64,000 nucleotides of DNA, taken from Eubacteriales bacterium OttesenSCG-928-K08 (GTDB lineage Bacteria; Bacillota; Clostridia; Christensenellales; CAG-138). The position numbers were made by a program, and so were the translations under genes. The notes beneath the pieces are model-generated. The model ran no database searches, was not told where the DNA came from, and worked only from the letters and a program-made list of their open reading frames with translations. The stretch is from the NCBI GenBank assembly GCA_030266105.1, contig JAJDHH010000004.1, positions 1-64,000 of the forward strand. Direction: 5' to 3'. The number at the start of each line of letters is the position of its first letter. The first letter of the stretch is position 1. Below, piece by piece: positions 37,967 through 46,018 of the stretch.

Positions 37967-38875
37967 GTGCAGCCGACCCAAAAGAGCAAAAGGCGCTTTG
38001 TGCCATATAAACTTATTTCGCCTGCGTTTTTAGTGGTTTTTACGCTAAGCGCGTATTGCCTGTTTTGGTTAATAAGCATCAGCATGAGCAGCTGGCGTTT
38101 TGGCGCGCCAATCGAAAGCGCCGCCTTTGTGGGCCTGGGAAATTACAAATGGCTGCTTTTTTCTAAAGATTCACTCTTTTGGGTTTCGCTCAAAACCACC
38201 ACGATATACACCCTTGGCACGGTAACGGCGCAGCTTTTGCTGGGCTTGCTCATTGCGCTTTTGTTCAACCGCATCCGCTATGGCCGCGCGTTGTATACGG
38301 CGCTTTTGCTTATCCCAATGGTGCTCATGCCTTCAATGGTGGGGCTTGTTGCAAGGATGTATTTTTATGATAAGGGGCTCGTTAACTATTTTGTCGAGCT
38401 AATAGCGGGCATGCGGGTTAACTGGGCAAGCACAAACTATGCGCTTATTTCCGCAATGCTGGTGGATATTTGGGAATACACGCCTTTTTTTATTGTGATT
38501 TTATCCGCAGGAATGCAGGCTTTGCCGCAGGATGTTTATGAGGCCGCGAGGATGGATGGCTCGGGCGGCGCGCATCTTTTTTTTTGCATCACATTGCCGC
38601 TTTTGCGCCCGCTTATAATTACTGCGCTTGTGCTTAGGCTGATGGAGAGCCTGCGCATTTTTGACGTGATATACACGATGTATGCCGGTGGCCCGGGCAC
38701 GGCAACAACCACATTGCCGCTTTTAATTTATCGGCAGACTATGGTTGCCCACAACGCGGGGACAGGCTCTGCGATAAGCATTTTGCTGATATTGATTATA
38801 TTTGTGCTCTCGCTTGTGCTCATGTTCATGTTTGAGCGCGCGAGAAAAACACTAAGCGAAGGGGAAGGCCAATGA
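37967..38875 (+). CDS. ABC sugar-type permease, MalF class
   Basis: A 302-residue inner-membrane permease with six helices and the EAA loop near the C-terminus (YEAARMDGSGGAHLFFCITLPLL), which docks the ATPase. The N-terminal part (LISPAFLVVFTLSAYCLFWLI) is typical of the sugar-importer class. The start is GTG with GGAGG seven bases upstream. It overlaps the second permease by four bases. It opens a five-gene operon divergent from the sensor trio and lacks a dedicated ATPase, so it probably uses a shared one of the MsmK type. Confidence 0.94.
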   Translation: MQPTQKSKRRFVPYKLISPAFLVVFTLSAYCLFWLISISMSSWRFGAPIESAAFVGLGNYKWLLFSKDSLFWVSLKTTTIYTLGTVTAQLLLGLLIALLFNRIRYGRALYTALLLIPMVLMPSMVGLVARMYFYDKGLVNYFVELIAGMRVNWASTNYALISAMLVDIWEYTPFFIVILSAGMQALPQDVYEAARMDGSGGAHLFFCITLPLLRPLIITALVLRLMESLRIFDVIYTMYAGGPGTATTTLPLLIYRQTMVAHNAGTGSAISILLILIIFVLSLVLMFMFERARKTLSEGEGQ

Positions 38876-39708
38876 AGCGCAAGCCATTCAGGAAAAAAGC
38901 TGCACAGCTTATGCTGGAGCTGATTGCCTTTGTGGTGGTGGCTCTGTTTTTGTTCCCCTACCTTTATATGGTGGCCTCCGCATTTAAAACGAGGATGGAT
39001 GCTTTTGCATACCCGCCAAAGTGGTTTTTTACGCCAACGCTCGAAAACTTCCGCATTGTGCTCAGGGATATCCGCATACTCGACTTTATGGAAAACAGCG
39101 CTGTTGTGGCAGTCTTTTCAGTTTTGCTGACATTGCTAATTGCAGTCCCCGCAACATATGCGCTTGCCCGTTATGAGTTTAAGGGCAAAACGTTTATCGC
39201 CTACAGTTTTTTGTTCATGCAGCTTTTGCCCGCGATATCGATCGTGTTTGCTTTGTTTTTTGTTGCGAGGCAGCTTAACCTTTATGATACGCACTTTTAC
39301 TTAATCGTCTGCAATCTTTTGTGGAATGTGCCATATGCAATCTGGATGTTGCGCGGTTTTGTCGAAGGCGTGCCAAAGTCGCTTGAGGAGGCCGCGATTA
39401 TGGATGGCTGCAGCCGCTTTGGCGCCTTTTTGCGGGTTACGCTGCCGTTGATTTCGGGCGGTGTGGCGGCAACGGCCATTTTGGTTTTTATATTCGTGTG
39501 GAATGAGTTCCCGCTTGCGTTTTTCCTGACATCGGTTAACGCAAAAACATTACCCACAACAATCGGCTTTTTTATGACGCACTCGGGCGTGCAGTGGGGG
39601 CCGATGTTTGCTGCGGCAACGCTTGGCACGCTGCCATCGGTTGTGTTTGTGCTGCTTGTTCGCAAATATTTTGTGTCGGCGCTAACATTGGGCGCAGTTA
39701 AAGAATGA
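38872..39708 (+). CDS. ABC sugar-type permease, MalG class
   Basis: A 278-residue partner of the preceding permease with six helices; the EAA loop reads LEEAAIMDGCSRFGAFLRVTLPLI. The start overlaps the previous stop (ATGA), a sign of translational coupling. It ends at the start of the M20 gene. Confidence 0.94.
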   Translation: MKRKPFRKKAAQLMLELIAFVVVALFLFPYLYMVASAFKTRMDAFAYPPKWFFTPTLENFRIVLRDIRILDFMENSAVVAVFSVLLTLLIAVPATYALARYEFKGKTFIAYSFLFMQLLPAISIVFALFFVARQLNLYDTHFYLIVCNLLWNVPYAIWMLRGFVEGVPKSLEEAAIMDGCSRFGAFLRVTLPLISGGVAATAILVFIFVWNEFPLAFFLTSVNAKTLPTTIGFFMTHSGVQWGPMFAAATLGTLPSVVFVLLVRKYFVSALTLGAVKE

Positions 39709-39722
39709 TTGGGGGGAGCATT

Positions 39723-41015
39723 ATGGCAACGGAAAAACAAAAGAAGCTGCTGCATAGCTACATCGATAAAAACAAGGACTATCTGCTCGATATGCTTAGG
39801 CGCTTTGTGCGCCTGCCATCGCTTGAGGGCGATGAAGCCCCCATGCAGCAGGCCGTTGTGGACGAGCTGAATAAAATGGGCGCTTCGCTCACGCTGGATG
39901 TTTTTGAGCCGGATATTACCTTGCTCAAGGCCCACCCGGCCTATGTGCCGGTTGAGCTTGATTATGCGGGCCGCCCGAATGTGGTGGCCACAAGGCGCGG
40001 GGCAGGGGGCGGCAAATCGCTCATACTCAACGGGCATGTGGATGTTGTGCCCACCGGGCGGGATGAACTGTGGAAGCACAAAACCCCGTGGAGCGGGGCT
40101 TATGAAGATGGAAGGGTATATGGCCGGGGCGCATGCGACATGAAGGCGGGCCTTGCTGTAAACATTTTTATGCTCAAAATGCTTAACGAGCTTGGCCTTA
40201 GCACATTGGGCGATCTTACGGTTGAATCCGTTGTGGATGAGGAAACCGGCGGCAATGGAACGCTTGCCTGCGTTTTGAGAGGATACCGCGCGGATGGAAT
40301 GATATATACAGAACCAAGCGGCCTTGAGGAAATAAACATCTCAAACAGGGGCGCGCAATATTTTCGGATTATAGTTGAGGGGCAGGAGGGTGGCACGGAA
40401 TACGCGCATGAGCTGATTAACCCAATCGATAAAGCATTCGAGCTTATGCAGGCTGTGCGCGCCTACTCGATTTATCGCGAGGCGGCGGCTTCCCACCCGC
40501 TTTATGATGGTTTCCACAGCACAAAGGTGCCGCTGGCGATTGCTAAAATCCGCGCGGGGGAGTGGCCCTCCACAATTGCGGGCGAATGTGTGATGGAAGG
40601 CACGATTGAATGCCTGCCCGGCGAGGATATTCATGAGGTTAAGGAAGCTTTCAGGCAGTATCTTGTTAAGTGGTGTGAAAAGGATAGCTGGCTAAAGGAG
40701 CACCCCATAAGGCTTGAATGGTTCGGCCTGTGGTTCGAGGCTGCGGATCAGGACCCGCAGGCGCCATTTATTCAGGCTTTCAAAAGCTCCGCCTCGGGTT
40801 ACCGTGGCAAAAACCTGCCGCTTGTTGGCGCGGGGGGTTGCGATCTTCGCATTTCGATACTTTATGGGGATACCCCTTCAATCATGTTCGGGCCATCGGG
40901 CGGGTTAATACATTCCACCGATGAGTATGTGGAGTTTTTTGAGGTTGTGGAGTGCGCGCACATACTTGCCGAGTTTATTGCGGATTGGTGCGGGCTTGCG
41001 GAGGAAACAGCATGA
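39723..41015 (+). CDS. M20-family (ArgE/DapE-like) deacylase or peptidase
   Basis: A di-zinc hydrolase of the M20 family, cytoplasmic because no signal peptide is visible. Conserved parts are LNGHVDVVPTG (metal His and Asp), GRGACDMKAG, the catalytic and metal glutamates in VVDEETGGNGT, the dimerisation domain in the middle and the late metal His in GPSGGLIHSTDEYVE. The family removes acyl or aminoacyl groups from small substrates. I chose the ATG after GGGGGGAG at 39723; an ATG at 39705 overlaps the permease stop and is possible. Its place in a transporter operon suggests that it trims an imported N-acyl or peptide-like compound. Confidence 0.9.
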   Translation: MATEKQKKLLHSYIDKNKDYLLDMLRRFVRLPSLEGDEAPMQQAVVDELNKMGASLTLDVFEPDITLLKAHPAYVPVELDYAGRPNVVATRRGAGGGKSLILNGHVDVVPTGRDELWKHKTPWSGAYEDGRVYGRGACDMKAGLAVNIFMLKMLNELGLSTLGDLTVESVVDEETGGNGTLACVLRGYRADGMIYTEPSGLEEINISNRGAQYFRIIVEGQEGGTEYAHELINPIDKAFELMQAVRAYSIYREAAASHPLYDGFHSTKVPLAIAKIRAGEWPSTIAGECVMEGTIECLPGEDIHEVKEAFRQYLVKWCEKDSWLKEHPIRLEWFGLWFEAADQDPQAPFIQAFKSSASGYRGKNLPLVGAGGCDLRISILYGDTPSIMFGPSGGLIHSTDEYVEFFEVVECAHILAEFIADWCGLAEETA

Positions 41016-43141
41016 CAAAATCTTGGTGGGAAAATCAGCTTCGCGCAGTAACGCTGGAGTTTCCCGCGGCGGATATACCCACGATCGATGTTGCATCAAT
41101 CGTGGATGAATGCAACGCCGGCGGAGTAAACACGCTTGTTGTGTTTGCCGTGGGGTATTATCCGGGCGGCGCGACTTTTTACCAAAGCGCAATAGCGCCC
41201 CATTACCCAACGCTTGGTGGGCGGGATTTGCTTTTGGAGGCTATAACCCATGCGCACAAAAACGGCCAGAAGGCGCTCGCGTTTGTTTCGGCCATATGGG
41301 GGGATAGCGCATTATATAATGCGCATCCGGATTGGGCGCAGAAAAAGCGGGATGGTTCGCTCAACAGCTGGGATGAGGAAAACAACACGGTTGCCATGTG
41401 CCCAAATAGCGGCTATGCGGAGTATCTTTCTTCAGTGGTGCTGGAAATTGCAAACAATTACGATGTGGATGGTTTTTATTTTGATGAGGCTTCCTTCCAA
41501 AGCTGGTGCGCCTGCGAGAATTGCCAACGCGCCTTTTTGAAGGAAACGGGGCTTAAAATTCCACTGGAGGATAATTTCGAAAACCCGGAGTTTATCGAAT
41601 TTTTGCGCTGGCGTGAGAGGAAAATTACGGATTGGCGGCAATCGTTATATGCGCTTTGCAAAACGCCGACCCGCTGCGTGGTTTTTCAGGGAGCGTTTAC
41701 GCTTTCGATGCTGCCGCCGGTGGAGGAGCATGTGTTTGGATACACGACCTCCAACCACTATGTGAGCCGTTTTTCGAGCGTGAACTGGTATGCGCCCACC
41801 GCGCACGGTTTTAGCCCGCATGCGGATGCCCAATATGCCGATGTGCTGCACATGGAACTTTATCGCCGCATGGCGAGGTTGCCGCTATGGTGGTATTCTC
41901 TTGCGCTCAAGTATGCTAACGCGCTTGCCCCCAAAAAGCAAAAGCTGGTGCTGCACATGCTCAACCAAAGCCCGTTTGATGCCTGCGGCCTGCCTGAGGA
42001 TGAGGTCAGGGTTTCATTTGGGGAGCTTATGGCAAATGGCGGTTCGTCCCTTATCGCACGCTATTATCCCGATCAGGCGGATGAAAGCTCATGGGCCGTT
42101 GCCTATGATTGCCTTAAGCAAATGCAGCGTATGGAACCTTACCTTAATGGCCGCCAAACGATAAAATACGCAGCGCTGCTTGTGTCGCAAACTTCTTTGC
42201 TGATGCAAGGGCCAAATGATGGCCCCCGGCATTTGGATTGCGCTTTTGGTTTTGCCAAAGCGCTTTTGCAGCAGCATATCCCGTTTGATATTGTAACAGA
42301 GCGTGAGCTGGAGGCCGGGCTTGAGGATTATGCGCTGCTTATCATCCCAAACGCCGTTTTCCTTCCAAACGAAAGCGTAAGTGCGCTTTATCGGCTGCAA
42401 AACGGCGGGCTTAATATAGTGGCAAGCCATCAATCCGGCCGCTTTGACGAAAACGGAAAACTTTACCCTGAGCGCATGGATGAGCTTTTAGGGCTGCACC
42501 TTGAAAAAAGCGAACCGGAGTTTCGTGGCACGGATGTTTACATGAAACAAATGCCAAATATACCTTTTGCAAATTGTCCGCCCGAAAAACGGATATTGCC
42601 TGCGGGGGTTTTGCTTGCGCCCGTTAAAACGGTTGAGGCGATAAGCATATATAAAGAGCTTGGCGCAAGCGAGGTTCATTACGGCCCGCTTTCCAAAAAC
42701 ACAGGCGCTCCGGCAATTGCCGCGCTTGATAAAAATGGCGCGCGCGCCGTTTATTTTGCAATGCCCGCAGGCGCGTTTTATCTTGAATATGGCGTGAAGG
42801 AATACTCAACCCTTATTTGTGAGGCCGTGCTGTGGGCTGCGCAAAAAGCGCCGCCAATCACAGCCAAGCTTCCTAAAACAGTGGCGCTCACGGCATACAC
42901 GCAAGGCAAAAGCAGAATGATATTGCACATGAATGAAAGCCTGTTTTGCGATTGGCAGCAGCCTATTGACGGCTTGCAGCCCATACACAACGCAAGCCTT
43001 AACCTGCAGGCGGCAAAAAAAGCAACTCGCGTTTTTGCACCCGAGGTCGGGGAGATAGATTTTACGCAGCAAAAGGAAACGCTGCACATCCACCTGCCGG
43101 AGTTTACGGGGCATTTGATGGCGGTTGTGGATTTTGAATGA
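41012..43141 (+). CDS. GHL6-like glycoside hydrolase with beta-galactosidase trimerisation-type domain
   Basis: A 709-residue cytoplasmic protein. The first 330 residues look like a (beta/alpha)8 barrel of the hypothetical glycosyl hydrolase 6 / alpha-fucosidase-like group: DECNAGGVNTLVVFAVGYYPGG, the block NNYDVDGFYFDEASF with candidate acidic catalytic residues, and a cysteine pair (CACENC). The middle (AALLVSQTSLLM ... YALLIIPNAVFL) resembles the glutamine-amidotransferase-like trimerisation domain of GH42 enzymes, and a small beta domain ends it. The ATG overlaps the M20 stop (ATGA) with GGAGG upstream. The substrate is unknown; import genes on both sides suggest an oligosaccharide or glycoside. 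Confidence 0.8.
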   Translation: MTKSWWENQLRAVTLEFPAADIPTIDVASIVDECNAGGVNTLVVFAVGYYPGGATFYQSAIAPHYPTLGGRDLLLEAITHAHKNGQKALAFVSAIWGDSALYNAHPDWAQKKRDGSLNSWDEENNTVAMCPNSGYAEYLSSVVLEIANNYDVDGFYFDEASFQSWCACENCQRAFLKETGLKIPLEDNFENPEFIEFLRWRERKITDWRQSLYALCKTPTRCVVFQGAFTLSMLPPVEEHVFGYTTSNHYVSRFSSVNWYAPTAHGFSPHADAQYADVLHMELYRRMARLPLWWYSLALKYANALAPKKQKLVLHMLNQSPFDACGLPEDEVRVSFGELMANGGSSLIARYYPDQADESSWAVAYDCLKQMQRMEPYLNGRQTIKYAALLVSQTSLLMQGPNDGPRHLDCAFGFAKALLQQHIPFDIVTERELEAGLEDYALLIIPNAVFLPNESVSALYRLQNGGLNIVASHQSGRFDENGKLYPERMDELLGLHLEKSEPEFRGTDVYMKQMPNIPFANCPPEKRILPAGVLLAPVKTVEAISIYKELGASEVHYGPLSKNTGAPAIAALDKNGARAVYFAMPAGAFYLEYGVKEYSTLICEAVLWAAQKAPPITAKLPKTVALTAYTQGKSRMILHMNESLFCDWQQPIDGLQPIHNASLNLQAAKKATRVFAPEVGEIDFTQQKETLHIHLPEFTGHLMAVVDFE

Positions 43142-43217
43142 GTAATTGGCGCGAATGGGGGAGCGCGCCTTAAATAAAACTTATCAACAAAAGAAAAAAT
43201 AGGAGGAAAAGGGGTCT

Positions 43218-44582
43218 ATGAAACGGATACTTAGTCTTTGCCTGGCGGCGATGCTGCTGCTTGGTACGCTGGTTGGCTGCGCGCCAAAAGAGGTCGCGCC
43301 CGTGGGGAATGAGGCCGACATCAGCGGCTACGATCTTAACGATTTTGATCAGTGGTGTGAGGCTATGAAAAAGCTCTATAGTGGGAGCAGCGTAACAATC
43401 GCGGCCGCGTCACACCCTTCGACAACGGCATTCAGGGCCATCAGCGCCGAGTTTACGGAAAAGACCGGCATCGAGATCGTGTGGGATGAAATGCAGGAGG
43501 GTTCATTGCAGCAAAAGCTGCTTATGGAAGGCGGAGCGAGCGCCTATGATGTTGTGATGACCTGCCCGGAGTTTATCCCTTCGCAGGTTGAAATGGGCGG
43601 ACTATTGGAGCTTGATGATTTTATCAACGATAAAAGCCTCGTGCCCGCCTGGTTTGATTATGAGGATTTGATGGAAGCATACCGCCTTATGCTGACATAT
43701 GGCGGCAAACAATATGCAGTGCCATTCGCTGGAGAAACCGTGTTTTTAATGTATAGGGCCGATGTGTTTGAGGAACTCAACCTCACCGTGCCTGAAACGA
43801 TGGAGCAAATGCGGCAAACCGCAATGGAGCTAAAGCAGCTTAAGCCCGATAGCGCGGGCATGTCCATGCGGCTGCAGCTTGGCTGGGAATTCTGCTATAT
43901 GTATAGCTGCTTTATGTTCCCGTTTGGCGGGAGGTTTATGGATCCTGAAACAAACAAAATGGATATGAACTCCAATGGCAACCGTGATGCGCTGGAGTAC
44001 ATCAACTCTTTGCTTCCATATGGGCCAGCGGGCATAGAAAACTACAGCTTTGAAGAAGCCTGGAGCGCCTTTATGTCGGGCGATGCGCTTATGATGGTCG
44101 AGGCCTCCGCTGCCGCGCCTGAAATTGAAAACGCAGAAAAATCCGTTGCGGCTGGGAAAACCGGCTATGCGAAAATGCCCGCCGGGCCTGCGGGCGCCTA
44201 CTCAGGCGTGTGGGGCTGGGGTTTTGGCATAACAAGCAGCAGCAAAAATAAGGATGCCGCCTGGGCGGTGATTGCGTACCTGACATCAAAACAAAAGCAA
44301 AATGAGTATGTTGCAAACGGCGGCATCGTCTCACGAGCATCCATGCTGATGGATGAAGGCGAGCAGGCGAAGTATCCTTACTATTCCGCGATAATCGAAA
44401 CGCTTGAGCAGGCGGCGGCCTTGCAGGCTCAGGGCTATGGCGTTGTGCTCCCCCTGCCGGAGTGGGCCGGCATATCCGATGTTGTGGGGACTGTTGGCGC
44501 ACGCGCGCTTGTGGGCGAAATCAGCGTGGATGAAGCGCTTGAGAGCATGCAGTCACAAACCGAAAGCATGTTTGCGAACTAA
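43218..44582 (+). CDS. ABC extracellular solute-binding lipoprotein, sugar type
   Basis: A 454-residue lipoprotein with lipobox LVGC and the family 1 binding-protein fold: ITAEF-like lobe (FRAISAEFTEKTGIEIVWDEM), YDVVMTCPEFIPSQ, a permease-facing region (YAVPFAGETVFLMYRADVFEEL) and the late KDAAWAVIAYLTSKQKQNEY. AGGAGG lies before the ATG. It is the last gene of the permease/M20/GHL6 operon and supplies its substrate receptor. Because the second sugar-binding lipoprotein lies with the kinase, sensing and transport seem to use separate receptors. Confidence 0.92.
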   Translation: MKRILSLCLAAMLLLGTLVGCAPKEVAPVGNEADISGYDLNDFDQWCEAMKKLYSGSSVTIAAASHPSTTAFRAISAEFTEKTGIEIVWDEMQEGSLQQKLLMEGGASAYDVVMTCPEFIPSQVEMGGLLELDDFINDKSLVPAWFDYEDLMEAYRLMLTYGGKQYAVPFAGETVFLMYRADVFEELNLTVPETMEQMRQTAMELKQLKPDSAGMSMRLQLGWEFCYMYSCFMFPFGGRFMDPETNKMDMNSNGNRDALEYINSLLPYGPAGIENYSFEEAWSAFMSGDALMMVEASAAAPEIENAEKSVAAGKTGYAKMPAGPAGAYSGVWGWGFGITSSSKNKDAAWAVIAYLTSKQKQNEYVANGGIVSRASMLMDEGEQAKYPYYSAIIETLEQAAALQAQGYGVVLPLPEWAGISDVVGTVGARALVGEISVDEALESMQSQTESMFAN

Positions 44583-44594
44583 CAGGTAAAAACC

Positions 44595-44630
44595 AAAAAA
44601 GTGCTGCGGCTTTGCTGCGGCACTTTTTTT
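44595..44630 (+). terminator. Terminator of the importer operon
   Basis: AAAAAAGTGC and GCACTTTTTT around an imperfect GC-rich core, 12 bases past the stop of the binding-protein gene. Confidence 0.85.
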
Positions 44631-44684
44631 AACGCTCAAAGATTGTTGACCCGCTTAAACTATGGATGATTATATGAGTATTTA

Positions 44685-44693
44685 TGGTATAAT
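44685..44693 (+). promoter_or_regulatory. Extended -10 promoter for dapL
   Basis: TGGTATAAT, an extended -10 box with TATAAT at 44688-44693. The -35 is weak, which is normal for extended -10 promoters. It would give a short leader of about 45 bases. Confidence 0.5.
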
Positions 44694-44742
44694 TCTTATG
44701 TTATAATTATGGAGTCTATCAAACCGAGAGCGAGGGTTTTTA

Positions 44743-45975
44743 ATGTTTAGAGCAACAGGAAATTATGGATTGTTACAGGGCAACTATCTTTTTAGCGAAA
44801 TCGCAAAAAGAATCGAAGCATACGTAGCCAAAAATCCGGATGCGGATATTATCCGTATGGGCATTGGCGATGTTACCCGCCCGCTTGTGCCTGCGGTTGT
44901 AAGCGCAATGCACAAAGCGGTGGATGAAATGGGCGCAAAAGAAACCTTCCGTGGTTATGGCCCTGAGCAGGGTTATGCTTTTTTGCGCGAGGCGATCGCA
45001 GCGGGCGACTATCACGCGCGGGGCGTGGAAGTTGCCGCCGATGAAATTTTTGTATCCGACGGCGCAAAATGTGATGTTGGCAGCATACAGGAGCTGTTTG
45101 GCGAAAACACCGTTGTGGCGGTGACCGACCCTGTTTACCCCGTTTATGTCGATACTAATGTTATGGCAGGGCGCGCAGGCAAGTATGACGCTAAAAAAGG
45201 CGGCTACGAAAAAATCGTATACCTTCCCTGCACGCAGGAAAACGGCTTTGTGCCGGAGCTTCCCGCAACGCCTGTGGATGTGATCTACCTTTGTTACCCC
45301 AACAACCCAACAGGCACGACGCTCACTAAAGCGCAGCTAAAGGTGTTTGTGGATTATGCAAACAAAAACGGAGCGCTGTTGCTTTACGATTCGGCATATG
45401 AGGTGTTTATTTCCGACCCGGATGTGCCGCACAGCATATTCGAGGTTGAAGGCGCAAAAACCTGCGCGATCGAATTTCGCTCGTTCAGCAAAACGGCGGG
45501 CTTTACAGGCACGCGCTGCGCCTACGCCGTTGTACCCAAAACGCTTGAATATAAGGATGACACGGGCAGTACGGTTTCACTCAACGCCATGTGGAATCGC
45601 AGGCACTGCACGCGCTTTAATGGCGTGCCATACATCACCCAAATGGGTGCGCTGGCGACATACTCTGCCGAGGGCAGAGCGCAGGTGCTTGAATCCGCAA
45701 ACTATTATATGGAAAACGCCCGCATAATCAAAGCGGGGCTTGAGCAGGCGGGTTACGCTGTGTTTGGCGGGGAAAACGCCCCATATATCTGGCTGAAGGT
45801 GCCGGGTGGGGATAGTTGGGCCTTCTTTGATGAGCTGCTGAAAACGAAGCAGATTGTCGGCACACCCGGCGCTGGTTTTGGCAATGCGGGCGAGGGCTAT
45901 TTTAGAATGACGGCATTTGCCTCACGCGAAAACACAAAGCGCGCCGTAGAAAGAATACTGACATCCACACGCTAA
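44743..45975 (+). CDS. dapL: LL-diaminopimelate aminotransferase DapL
   Basis: A PLP enzyme that converts tetrahydrodipicolinate plus glutamate to LL-diaminopimelate in one step, feeding lysine and peptidoglycan synthesis. Family signatures are [10 protein letters not shown] near residue 40, [39 protein letters not shown] and the PLP lysine in [12 protein letters not shown] near residue 249. Its 410 residues match DapL. It opens a cluster with the fusion gene and threonine synthase, so aspartate-family synthesis is grouped here. Confidence 0.96.
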   Translation: MFRATGNYGLLQGNYLFSEIAKRIEAYVAKNPDADIIRMGIGDVTRPLVPAVVSAMHKAVDEMGAKETFRGYGPEQGYAFLREAIAAGDYHARGVEVAADEIFVSDGAKCDVGSIQELFGENTVVAVTDPVYPVYVDTNVMAGRAGKYDAKKGGYEKIVYLPCTQENGFVPELPATPVDVIYLCYPNNPTGTTLTKAQLKVFVDYANKNGALLLYDSAYEVFISDPDVPHSIFEVEGAKTCAIEFRSFSKTAGFTGTRCAYAVVPKTLEYKDDTGSTVSLNAMWNRRHCTRFNGVPYITQMGALATYSAEGRAQVLESANYYMENARIIKAGLEQAGYAVFGGENAPYIWLKVPGGDSWAFFDELLKTKQIVGTPGAGFGNAGEGYFRMTAFASRENTKRAVERILTSTR

Positions 45976-46018
45976 GGAAACACCCTAAGAAGTGAAAAAC
46001 CTTTCTAATGGAGGAAGC

